The notes beneath the pieces were generated by a model that worked only from the letters and a program-made list of their open reading frames with translations, ran no database searches and had not been told where the DNA came from. Of a stretch of DNA of 64,000 bases, positions 24,885 to 36,012 are shown one piece after another (positions within the stretch are counted from its first letter, which is position 1; each line of letters begins with the position of its first letter). Origin of the DNA: Pomacea canaliculata (taxonomy: Eukaryota > Mollusca > Gastropoda > Architaenioglossa > Ampullariidae); contig NC_037601.1 of NCBI RefSeq assembly GCF_003073045.1, positions 11,023,807 to 11,087,806 of the forward strand. Reading direction: 5' to 3'. Position numbers and translations under genes: made by a program.

Positions 24885-25035
24885 GTTTCTACTGTTGCTG
24901 TATATATCTATATAGAAAGAACTTGTTCACCAACTGTGTCTGTGGTTGCTGCAAATATCCATACAGAGAGAAAGTTTGTTCATTAACTGTGTCTACTGTT
25001 GCTGTATATATCAGTAGTCAACATATACAGTATAT
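24885..25035. repeat. Imperfect tandem repeat of about 63 bp
   Basis: The phrases cactgtgtctgtggttgctg-like and taactgtgtctactgttgct, each followed by atat-atcnata and a gaaag-ttgttca segment, occur in succession. Two full units and part of a third. No coding sense. Confidence 0.6.
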
Positions 25036-25166
25036 ATATATGTACTCATCTGTATATTGATACCACATAAGCACCTATAAATTTTACCTGTAATTGCCCT
25101 TCCAGATTAATAAAGTTGTATGTTTTTAGTGCCCTCTCATTTTTTTACTTCATTTATTATGTGGCT

Positions 25167-26640
25167 TATAATAATAATAAAAAGTGTGAAATTTGTAAAG
25201 CGAATACTCACACTCCTAAAGAGCATTGTCTTAGTGCTTAAGAACAAGAACGAAACATGGACAGCATATGAGGGACAGGAAAACAAACAAATAACAGATG
25301 AACTATAAAAAAAATAAATGACAGTACTAAAGAAGAATAAAATCAAATACAGAAAACAAAAAGAGGAATCAAATAACCAGAACAAGAGCTGAGAGTAACA
25401 TGATATTGCAAAAGGAAGGGTGTGAAAAAGGACTAGTTTAGGTTTAGCTTATTCCTTGTTACTCCTCGATGAGCATAGCACCTCAAGACCTTGCCAGCAG
25501 ACCCATTTTTGAGCAACACCCCTCAGTTGGGCCCATGTGGTTCCGATGTCTTTTGCCTTGCTCTCTACTGTTCTTTTCCAAGTCTGCTTTGGTCTCCCAA
25601 CTCTCCTCTTTCCCCGAGGGTTCCAGTCAAGTGCCTACCTGGCAATGGTGTCAGCTGGTTTGCACAGGGTGTGTTTCATCCAGCCCCATTTGCGTTTTGT
25701 GATGTCTTGGCTAGTGGCATTCTGGTTCTTTTCCACAGGCTGCTGTTGGAGATCTTTTCAGGCCATCTTATTCCCAGAATATGGCGTAGGCATTGGTAAA
25801 GGTCTGGAGCTTGTTGTTGATGGTATTTGTCACTGTCCAGGTTTCAGAACTGTACAGTAGGACAGCTTTCACATCGGTGTTGAAGATACAGGTCTTACTG
25901 CGGAAGAATAATGCTCGGGAGTTCCAGATGGGGCGTAGGCTGTTGAAAGCATGCCTTGCCTTGTTAATGTGGCTTTTTATGTCATCTGCTCCACCATCCT
26001 TGTTGACAATGCTTCCCAATTACACAGGATGTTCTCTCGTTGAAGTTGGATTGGAAGTTCCTGCTTGTTGATTCTCATCACTTCGATCTTCTTTCAGTTG
26101 AACTCTAAGTCTTCTCTGCTTCCTCTGATAGCTTACTCAGTTTGGTTTGTGCATGTTGCTGCCATTGAGATAGGAGACTAATGTCATCTGCAAAGTCCAG
26201 GTCCTCTAGCTCTTTGGTGAAGCTCCACTGGATGTTGGTGTTTTTGTCTTGGGTTGTCTTGCACATAATCCAGTCTATGACCATCAGGAAGATTGTTGGT
26301 GATAATATGCAACCATGTCTTATGCCGGTCTTCATTATGAAAGGTTTAGTGAGTTTGTCGTTGTGGATATAACTTGGCAGGACAAGTCTTCGTACAACCC
26401 CTGGATAATGTTTATGAGCTAAGGTGGAAAAAGGACTAGTTGTCTGGAGTAATGTTACGAAAGAGGTGCACTTTCAGTGCATGTTTAAAGGATTCAATAG
26501 TGGGTAGGTGGTGGATATGGAAAGGGAGAGAGTTCCATTGTTTCACTGCACAATAATTAAAAATTCTGTGGCCATATGTTGTTCTGGTGACAGGAAGAAT
26601 AAGAAGACATAAAAGAAAGAGTGTATAAAATGGCATTTAT
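25167..26640 (-). mobile_element. Older LINE 3' end, split by a later LINE
   Basis: On the minus strand 26636-26442 reads FNYCAVKQWNSLPFHI then TIESFKHALKVHLF, the usual C-terminus of CR1/L2-type LINEs. After the inserted element (25439-26426) it resumes and ends near 25167 in ATT repeats, preceded by aatgctctttaggagtgtga. The 5' side is truncated near 26640. Confidence 0.75.
25439..26426 (-). mobile_element. LINE inserted into an older LINE, 15-bp target duplication
   Basis: Same family as the element at the window start, on the minus strand. It shows RHGCILSPTIFLMVIDWIM, then LDFADDISLLSQ with an intact FADD active site, SLRPIWNSRAL, and GRPKQTWKRTV near the 3' end. It is 5'-truncated (about 988 bp) with some stops. 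The duplication gaaaaaggactagtt is perfect at 25424-25438 and 26427-26441, so insertion is younger than the host LINE. The better-kept active site also points to a younger copy. Confidence 0.9.
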
Positions 26641-27599
26641 TATTGCTCAAAACAGTGCTTCTCATGATAAATTACCAGGAAAATGATTAATTTATAATAA
26701 ATAATTTTTTAACAGGGAGTAGGAAAAATGGTTGGGTGTTGAGTCTAACATACCAGCAAATAGACCTAGATGACATCGCCTTATAAACTAATCCTGTGAT
26801 AACAATACTTGCCCAGTCAGTCCTACATTTCTTTTTAACATGATCAGACAATGGTGAAAGCTAAAATTACACCTGATCTTAGACTGCTCAGTCAAATGTC
26901 ATCTCCAAGTGATCTCCAGATGTAATGTGAGATATAACTCAACTGCAGAACAACCATAAGCTCAACACTTGCAGCTCGAAGGTATTTGCACAATATATAC
27001 TCTCCAGCAAGCTCTTCAATGCAATCCATGTTCTGTAAAATTTGCATTTGTCATACATGCAGTTTCCCTGGTCCTTATTCTTTTAGTACAACTGCTGTTC
27101 GACTTGATGTCAGTGGTTGGGCGCAGCTCAACCTTCATTAATTATTCATTTAAAACTTAAGCTTTCTTTAGTCACTGCAGAGCAGGATGAAATGCACCCA
27201 AAGCTGTACGTGAACTTAGATATACATGGATGACCTGCTCTACAGTTTGCAGCATATAATTATGCAACAATACTACAAATATTCGACTATATTTTATCTG
27301 CATCTTTTTTCCCATGGCGTAGTACAAGAGAACTCAATATAATAGCAAGCAATATAAAAATGCACATAACCTTCGTGTGTGCTAAATAACAGTGGTGTGC
27401 TCATTCCGCGAGTTTGCTTAGGTTGCAAGCAATTGTTGGGAACATAACATGAATTGGTTATATGCTATTTATAGACGCTGATGCAATATTGCCAACAAAG
27501 CGATATCAGCAGTGACAAGAATGTTTCACGCTGGCGTACGCATGCATTTTGGTTCCGCTTTGCCAGACATCGAGTTCAACTGACAAAAAAAAACAACCT
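26641..27599. other. Intergenic DNA, nothing recognised
   Basis: AT-rich sequence between the LINE cluster and the TP53INP upstream region. I saw no convincing gene, RNA or repeat unit; short open frames look random. Confidence 0.5.
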
Positions 27600-27967
27600 C
27601 CTGCTCTGTCGCCATTGACCTACTTATCGATGCACCGATATTTAAGTTTGTGTACATTCGGCAGTCAGGCCCTGTTCACGTGATATAAACATTACCATGC
27701 GCCTGCTCTCCTTATAAGGCGATGTATTCTTATAAATATTAAGTGACTTCTAAGTAAAGCTGAAAATGCTGGATGCAGCCAATGGGCGGAGGGCAAAGTG
27801 ATACGTAAACAAAAGATGACGGCTGAGCTGCCAATGGCGACTGGCGTGCTTGGGTTTCCATCAGCTGTTTCAGCCAGGCTGCGGTCATAGTTTACTTTTG
27901 CGACCATCCCAAACTGGGTCGCTTCTACAGGATTAGAAAGAAGACTTTGTAGCAAATTTCAGAGAAG
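27600..27967 (+). promoter_or_regulatory. Probable promoter and 5' untranslated exon of the TP53INP gene
   Basis: CpG density rises between about 27400 and 28100. A consensus donor (gagaag|gtaagt) ends a candidate untranslated exon at 27967, and an acceptor (gtttcag) at 29321-29323 opens the exon with the start codon. The transcription start is not visible. The intervening 27968-29323 would be intron and holds no gene that I recognise. Confidence 0.45.
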
Positions 27968-29342
27968 GTAAGTGGTGCGAGTATGTAATTGATGGAGACA
28001 AGTTGGAGTAAAGTGAAACTAGTAATAAATGATCCGCTTTGAGAGTCAAAGATCGAGAGAAGACAATGTCGATCGCTTCACTCGTGCAACGTACGTAGTC
28101 TAGATCAGTAGCGGTGGCGGAAAATAGTCCTTTGATGTTCAAATACATTTGCAAGTCGGCGTAACTTAATCAGATCGACTTTGTTTCCAGACCACGATGT
28201 GTAAAGAGATTCTTTACACTTCAGTAGCGAAAAGAGCGATTGCACTAATAAAGAAATGGGTCAGAGGAAGGACAACTGGAAAGCTGAGGTCAGCTGTTCA
28301 GGGGGTGGGAAACCAAAACAAAGCTATGAAGATCGAGATAGAACAGTAATTTATACTAGTGTAAATTCTCGAGTGTCAAACTCGAGAAAGTTATTTTAAG
28401 GAAAATAGTTATAAAGCAGTGAAATAAAGTCTTGTTCTGTGTGGGCGAGTTACGTTGGGTTAGTGATAAGAATAAATTTTGTCTGGAGTGTATTCAGTAT
28501 ATATGTATGAATAATAATAATTTTGCCTGCAGCATTAGCCGTGATTATGCACTAAAATTTACTTAGCAAACGATCTGAATATGAGTTGTATTGAAATAAG
28601 TTTCCTTGGCTCCTTTATCATATTTGAAGGTTTTAAAGGCCAGAGAGTTCAGTTTATGTGTAACAATCATATTAATTATTTTTTCAACATCAAGATTTTT
28701 TTTGATGCTGTGTTTGAATATGCATGTAATTTGGAGGCTGTAAAGTGCATTAGAAACCGCTATGTAGGATCAGGTCTGCTACATATATTGTGCTATTATT
28801 CACTGAATGCAACAGGTTATAGATTTCTATCCAGTATTTAAGCCATCATATTCACACAGTCAGTTCAGCAAAAATAGTGAAAATAAAACTCCTGACAAAA
28901 TGAAGCTTTTGAATGCTTTTTTTTAATTCCAGAAATGCCTTGCTTTTGAAAAAAAAAATCTGTCATTTGATGCTGTCACCATTTGCAACTGGCGCTTTAG
29001 TTCCGTGCAAAAACAACAAAGGTAATAAAACTTATTTAGCCTGAATCTATTATATACTTCAGTGATATTTTAAATCATATTGCCTGGATACAAATGATGT
29101 TAAAATAAAGACTGTACGAGTCTTACAAAATGAAGCATAAATGCATGTAAGGATGTGTAGTTACTGATACAAAAAAATGTCATTACTTTATGCATGCTGC
29201 CTGGGGTAAACAACCACGTCACTGTTGCTGCTATATTTATTGATAAGGCTTCTTAAAAAATGTGATTTCTGTTAGGTATCTACTTCAGATGCCTCTTTTA
29301 GTTTAAACTGTTTCTAGTTTCAGATTAAAAGGCCTCACCAAT

Positions 29343-31820
29343 ATGCTTAGTGGAGTAGCCAGTTTACTGTTTGGCAGCAATGGAGACAAACCATCAGCCA
29401 ATAATCCTCAGGAAAAGCTTGATCTCATTACAAATGAGACTGATCAAGGGTGGGTCCTAGTGGATCTGCCAGATACAGGTAAGTCACAAAGAGGTATGAT
29501 CCAAATGTTTTTATATGAATATATCTAATATTTAGCATGAAGTATACAAAATAATTTGACATATCAAACGTGTAAAGACTTTGATCTAGCCAAAAAGAAA
29601 TGAATGGAATACCTGTCTCTAATGGCAAGTACAAAATATGGATACTGGATAGAAGTTGATAAACTGTCCTATTCTTATAAAAACTTGCAAGCTTGAAAAA
29701 TTTTAAAGCAGTTGACAGAGAAATTGGTGCCTCAGGTTCCTGCTTTGCGGTGTTTTAAGCAGTGATGAATTTTAACCATATGTACATTAAAGGTATTACT
29801 AGAAAGTAATTAAATCAGCTTATGTGGATTTAGCTACCTTGCCCCTTTGTAGTTTATTTTTAACAATATACTTCACTCACATTCATGCATTGATGGCTGA
29901 GAAGTTCGTGTCCTATGTTTGTCTTTATTGTTCCTTTCTCCCAACACAAGAGATGTTTGACAGTAGTGATCACTGCATGAAACAAAAGTCTACCATTACA
30001 TGTTTCCCAGTTCACTGTGCACCTTGAATAATTTGTTTGACAAACATTAATAACTAGGGATAGGTTCCCATTGTTTGGCATGTCAGTACCAATCCCGTGA
30101 TTGTTGTGATGGCTAGTCCTCATGGAGGACTTTCAAAAGAAATTCCATTCTAAACATCTCCTTGTCATTGTAACACCAATTTGGAAAAAAAACCCAACCC
30201 AAGCTAAATAAGGAATTTCCTTAATGCAAACACAGTTTCTATATATATGTGTATAGCTACCAATAAATGTCAGGATTATATAGTTCTCTTATAATGAGCT
30301 CTTTAAATGGTGGAAACATGGTAATTTCTTTGATGACAGAAGTGGATGTTACAGCTCCGGATTTTTACAGGTGTAAAGGTGGCTTCTTTTCTTAGACCAA
30401 AGTTGATTAAAAAAATGCTGTTTCTAGACCCAGAGCAAAATATGTATGCTTATGTTCCTCAACAAAGTAGAGTGTAATGTTTAAACTTATTTCTATAGAA
30501 GTCCAATCAGGCATACTCTAAAAAATGGAATTGTAGGTTGTGGCTATGGAGACATGTTGCCATGCTTGCTAGTATTTTGTAAAACATGTAACCATGCATA
30601 AAATGAGAGCACCAATAAAGAATCAGTCCCAGATTTGACTAGACTTCTTGTAGATTAGTAGACAGTGACTGCCATGCATGTTTTAAGCTCCAGCTTTAGG
30701 TGATCACCACCCTGCTTGATCCCCTGCCCATGCACACAATGATACCAAAGAGCACCTATAAGATGTTGCATTTCAGTGAATAAATTAAGCACTGCACGTC
30801 TGTCTCTAATCAGGGAATAAGAAGGTATGAAGGCTTGCTTTCTTTCAAAGGCAGCTTTGTCCTTTTACCTTGTGAAGGAGGTGGGTAGATGCATAAATGG
30901 TGCTTTTACCCTCTCTTCACCCCACAAACAAACCGAACATCAATCGGAAACCAAAACAGGTAAAGAGCATAGGAAAAAACTTCACACACACACAACACAC
31001 ACACAGAGCAGTTGAGTCTCGAGTTCATTTATATCCCATTATGTCTGCAGAGTCTTCTACTTCTAGTGGTAGACTGCAGCCTCAGGGAGAGCAACAGCAG
31101 CCAGTGACAGCTGAGCCTAAGCATGCAGCACAGCAGCAAGGGGACCATACTTGTGTCCCAACATCCACTTCACCCCTGTCTCTAACTCATATCCAGTCAG
31201 TACCACAGCTAGTGCAAGCATGTAGTAGTGGTGTGGTGGATCAAGATGTCACGCCCCATTGTCCTGTGCTTGAAGATCCACACTCTGGTCGTTGCTCTCC
31301 TTTTGATGATGGCTCTGCTGGTCAGAGCCATGAAACGCTATTTATTCATATCTTATGTGAGAGCTGGATTTTAACACCACCACCTTGTTTTACAGCATCA
31401 GGCAGCATAAGACAGCTGGAAGAGAGCCCTTTGGAGAACTTGCTTATTGAGCATCCCTCCATGTCTGTCTACAATATTCAAGGCACTTGGTTAGAACCCA
31501 GAGAGGAGGTGACAGAGGCAGCCTCTGCGGTGACCGAAATTGGAAACAGCCCTCATTCTGCACAGCAGCTGATGCAGCAACATGCCACTGCACGACCATT
31601 GTTTCGTCAGACTGCCTGTATCAGGGATTTAATCAAGAGTGAGCATATAAGCCAGCGTCAGCAGAAGGCAGCTATAGGCAAGGTTCTGCAGAGAAAATGC
31701 ACAGAACGTAGCAACAAAGCTTTTCATTTCAGGGGATGTATAAAGCAGGGTTCTTGTCTAAACCGCAGACTAAGATCATCTGGTTTTAAGAATGGCTGTC
31801 ACAGACAACGAAACCATTAA
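29343..31820 (+). CDS. Tumour protein p53-inducible nuclear protein (TP53INP1/2 family), two coding exons
   Basis: Small adaptor that shuttles between nucleus and autophagosomes, binding ATG8/LC3 proteins and acting as a transcription co-activator (family knowledge for TP53INP1 and TP53INP2/DOR). Coding exons 29343-29478 and 31051-31820 join in phase (1) to give about 301 aa, longer than the 220-240 aa vertebrate proteins because of a low-complexity Gln/Ser-rich insert (about residues 46-145). Key features: GWVLVDLPD with the LIR core W37-V-L-V40, closest to the TP53INP2 form; ESWILTPPPCFTASG from residue 149; LLIEHPSMSVY from about 176; and a basic C-terminus. The last two blocks are near-identical to vertebrates. 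The acceptor at 31050 is inferred from phase; an alternative further upstream is possible. Invertebrates usually have one gene of this family, so I do not choose between 1 and 2. Confidence 0.9.
29479..31050 (+). other. TP53INP intron between coding exons
   Basis: Begins gtaagt and ends tctgcag. It contains a short ACACAC run near 30985-31005 and no recognisable element or nested gene. Confidence 0.6.
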
Positions 31821-33741
31821 CAGTAGTACTGTTGTAGGATGAGTGAGAGTTGGCTGCCTCTATTGTTATTTATCTGGTATTTTTGTCACCTGTAAATGTA
31901 ATAGGTGCAAGGCTATTATATATGCTTTATTAACCTTTTCACCCTGGTTCTTGTACAGGATTTTTATCATAGTGAGCACAATTGGCCAATAGAACCGAGT
32001 GTAACCTAATAATTATACCTGATGATGTATTTTAGTCAATCTGAATGGTCTGTTAATTTAATGCCTGTCATTGTGTATTCTGCAAACACGTTTACCACTT
32101 ATGTGATTACATAAATCTCAGAGATAATTTTTTTTGTCATGTATTCTCTCAGTCTTGAACCACAATAGTCTTTTTCTCAGTTTCACATTTTTTCAGCATC
32201 GTCTGCAAAAAAACTCCAGTCTATTGTATTATTGTTGTACAGTTTTAAATGGTGTATGGGTTTGCCTTAAATTTGTGATGAGCAATAGATAGCAGTCAAG
32301 TATATAATTTTAAAATGTTTCATCTAGGCAAAAAAAAAAAAAAAAAGCCGATTACTCATCCACAAAAATATAGTTGTTTTCTGACTTGTACATTTTTTTC
32401 CTCAGCAACTGTTAAAACCAGATCTGTATTTATGTTTGCGAGCCTGTAATGCATTGATATTATTTAGTACAAGAATTCTAAATTCTTGTTTTGTGTGTAC
32501 ATACACATACGCTGGAGGGAAAAGAGGGTGCTTGCTTTAGAATAGTTCCTGTAATGTGTACTGAAAGATTGGTTGTTATGATGCTAATCTTCTGAACAAA
32601 ATTATGCTGTATGACCAACATGATTGATGTGCAACACCAGTTTACTTGTTATGAAAATTCTTGCCTCTAATGAATGTAATCCATCTTTAGAAAAGGATGA
32701 TAAACAGCATAAAATATAATTCATCCAAACATTCTCCAACACCTGCATATATTTTGTGAGACTCTTACATATAATATTTCTATGGTCTTGTGCGAATTCC
32801 ACAATTTGACTTGATATTTTTTGTGAGCTGCCCATCTTACGCTTGTTACCTGGTGCTCAAGTATGCAGATAGAAATAATATTCCCTCCTCTTACAAGAGA
32901 AATTAAGCAACTGTGAAAATGTCAATAAAACAATCGCCTGCAGCACAGAGAAGTTGTCTTGTTTTAAGCTCGATTCACATGGATGAAAACCAAATCTCTT
33001 TATGTAGGAACACAAACACGCACAACACAAAGAAACCACATGATAAGAAAGCTACTATTTCAGATGTCTTATGCGTAGAATGCATTGTTTTCAAATGTAA
33101 CGTCTTTTTAGATGTATGGTTTAGTAGTGTCCTGCTAAAATTTAAATCAGAACATTAGGACTGCTGTGAGATGATGCACTAGTTGCCATTTCCCCTTTTT
33201 TAAACATTCTTTATTGTATGCACCAACAAACAAGTTTTAATTGAAGATCTAAACAGTCAAAGCCAACTAACACTTGTTTGTACATATTCTGCTCAGGAAT
33301 GAGGAACCGATTGATTAGGGGAGACAAAGGTTGGGCCTTTTTTTTATATGCCATGCTTTAAAGATGGTGGCCCATGTAAAGATGTTCAATGCCCCTAGAA
33401 CTCTAGTTAAGGATCTGACTTCTAATATAACATTTTATTTAATTCCCATCTCTGCTTACCATATTGGGAACTGTAGTGAGAATGTTGAGGAAGGTCTGGA
33501 TCATCTTGAGCATTGCTTGGGGTACCTGGATTGCTGCAATAACTGCATGTGGGTGGGACTCTGGAAAATGGTTTGCCACTCTTTATAATAGTTGTTAGAT
33601 TGGGGAAATATATATGAAATATATATGCTTGGGTTTTCTTATACAGTAAAAGTTATTTTTTGGGGGATACAGATGAAAAGAAAAGTAAAACTTTTTTGTA
33701 TTCACTAAATTTATTTTGACTATAATTAGAACATTATTAAA
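31821..33741 (+). other. 3' side of the TP53INP gene, probably including a long 3' UTR
   Basis: T-rich, with AATAAA at about 32923-32928 that could end the transcript; an earlier weak signal cannot be excluded. A run of about 17 A at 32330-32346 might be a retroposed tail or a simple repeat. I see no protein-coding gene here. Confidence 0.4.
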
Positions 33742-35063
33742 TTAATAATAAAGCAGTTGATTTAGATCAGTACATTTAAAGAATGGGGATGAGAGTACAG
33801 TAGAATCAACAGCATTCATCTCTGTTGTGACTGGCCTTTGCACTGCACTATGATGACCTAAGAAAATATTACACAAGCTCATTAATCTGTCTTCATTTTA
33901 ACTAAAAAAAATGACTAATCAAAATCATATATTTCTTTTTTTCAACTGTCACTCCTGTAAGATCACATGATTCTCCTTCCACGCCAGCTTTTCACGTCAT
34001 CGTTACGTCTTGTCTGTAACAGGATGCATCAACAATGATCTAACACATGTCAGCTTGATCAAACTAAATGTTTTCTCATCTATATGAAACAATCTGATAA
34101 CAGAACGGTGATCCTATTAAAAGGGAGTTAACTGAAATGTGGGTATCATTTTTTTTAAGGTTTGGCAAGATACAATATTCCCTGATGATATAATTGCAGG
34201 TTTAAGGTGCCAGCACTCTGGCCCAGAGTACCTAAGGTCTGCTTCTTGTGTCTGAAGCTTAATGTACAAAGCAAGGTTATAAAAATAAAAGATGACACCT
34301 CAAAGACAACTTCAGTAATAATCAGAGCACTATGACATTGATCAAATTATTCTGCTTCATAGCAATCTTGGAGTTAGAGGCTAGAGCTATTGACCCACTT
34401 CATACATCTGACCATTTAAAAAAAAACTTCAGACATTATTATAAGCACCACGTAGAACAAGGGTGCCCAACCTACAGCCTTCAGGCCACATCTGGCCCAC
34501 GAAGGTGCCTCATCTGGCCTGCTCAGACACAGCATAAGTTCATTTTTAAATTCATGATTCTGGTAAAACTGCCATGTTCTGGCCTGCGAGATTTTAGATC
34601 ATGTCCAATGTGACCCTTAAGTGAGAAAAGTTTGGGCACGACTGATGTAGAATATAGGTATGAAGTCAACAGAAAAGGATGCAGTAAAGCCGTGCTTGCA
34701 GATTAGTAAAAATTGCAAGAAATTCAACCTCTTTGGGTCAGCTCTCTTTCCTGACAATTTGAAGTTAGGTGAAGTTTTTACCACAGTGAGAGAACTTTGC
34801 TGTTCTATAAATTACTGATAAACAGTTGTTGACAAAAACTGTGTCTTACCTGAACTGAGCCTTGAGACAACATCAAAGGCTATCTGTAATAGAAGTGGAA
34901 CACAATAACATCTAAGTTTTCAGATGAATTACATCTCTATTTCCTTAAATAGATCTTTACCATTAGTTCCCTCTCATCCTGTGAGTGGCTAAAAATATTG
35001 GCCTTAACAGACCTCCAGCTGTCCATTTTATATATCGGTGACAGTGCTAAATCTAACATCATC
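33742..35063 (-). CDS. Three candidate 3' exons of an unidentified gene
   Basis: Not recognised. On the minus strand three segments carry good splice signals and matching phases: 35063-34961 (phase 2 in, 0 out; contains LSPIYKMDSWRSVKANIF), 34883-34850 (ttacag acceptor, gtaaga donor; IAFDVVSRLSSG) and 33857-33742 (SAVQRPVTTEMNAVDSTV, ending TAA at 33744-33742). AATAAA follows on the minus strand at about 33714-33709. Joined they read about 84 aa without a stop. A further minus-strand exon-like segment at 36430-36364 (GAFLQQMNIRGQ) is not phase-compatible as a direct neighbour. A MITE lies in the last intron. It could be a real gene running tail-to-tail with TP53INP, an alternative end of PHKB, or chance. 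Confidence 0.35.
34458..34644. mobile_element. hAT-type MITE, 187 bp
   Basis: Starts caagggtgcccaacct and ends agtttgggcacgactg, imperfect inverted termini. Flanks acgtagaa (34450-34457) and atgtagaa (34645-34652) form an 8-bp target duplication with one mismatch. The interior has tctggcc repeats typical of this MITE type. Older than the copy at 13123. Confidence 0.8.
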
Positions 35064-35539
35064 CTGTATGGGTCAGACAAATGGAGGGAAAAAAACCTCC
35101 AATGATGTTGGACTTTTTGTGGCTCCATACAAATTCAAACTGGGACATAATGTGATGGAGGAAGACTGTAATAATATACAGATTGTTATAACCTCTTGGC
35201 ACTGGCAAAAAAAGGATAGAAATGGTTTGTTACATTCAGATATGGCGATGTGAATCTTGATGTTCCATGCCTTGTGCAGTGGAGTCATAAAATACAGCCA
35301 GTGCTAGTCAACAAAGATGATTTCATCCTTTTTCAAAGTCATGCCAGAATGAATGCTGCAAAAAAGATGTTGCCTAAAAAAATTGTGAAAGCTGAAGTTT
35401 TACCTTCCTTACAATTTTTCCAAGTCTCTTGCCACGCCACTACATCCTCTGGACATATTTGTCAAAGAGAAAAGGAAAACCTTAAGATACCTCTTAGTAT
35501 ATACAGAGTTATATGCAAATGAAATAAAAACTTGTGTTG

Positions 35540-36012
35540 GGAAGACTTTGATGAGAATAATGCTTATTATTATATCTGCAGAACTTGTGCTGCCATGTCA
35601 GCCTCGCAGGTCAGTTCACTCAGCCCTAGTCAGGTTTCTCTGTATCCATGTATCAAACTGGAGACGTTCAGCCATCGCTCTTTCTCTTTTTCTTGCCCTA
35701 GCATTTGGAATGACCTGCCTTGATCTTTCTGCACAACGGAGTCAATACATACCTTCCAATGCAAACTTCAAACATATCTCTTTCAGAAACACCAACTATA
35801 ACTCATTCATCCTGTCGTCCTTTATCTGCATTCCTTCAAGTTCCTGCATTGCTAACTGGTGCATTTTTGTCTATATTGTGCTTGTTTGTACTCAACTGTG
35901 ACGTCTACATCACATGGACTCTTTCTCCACTACTCTGGTCTCTTGTGAAGCATATTGAGCTTGCCTTTATGTGGGGAAATGCATTATACAAATCCTATTA
36001 TTATTCTGAATA
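35540..36012 (+). mobile_element. LINE 3' end (CR1-like)
   Basis: Plus-strand reading gives TFSHRSFSFSCPSIWNDLP, a stop, then SFCTTESIHTFQCKLQTYLF, the usual end of a CR1-type protein (SYGxRSFSxxxPxxWNxLP...TFKxxLKTxLF). The untranslated tail ends near 36005 in cctattattattctg, after the common gcattatacaaatc motif. Confidence 0.8.

Noticed and set aside
27692-28154. Minus-strand frames opposite the TP53INP upstream region, suggesting a divergent gene
   Set aside because: No family similarity, and the splice signals on the plus strand explain the region better. CpG-rich promoter DNA often lacks stops by chance.
35038-35253. Plus-strand frame of 71 codons before the LINE tail
   Set aside because: It overlaps the minus-strand candidate exon, has no recognisable motif and is broken soon after.
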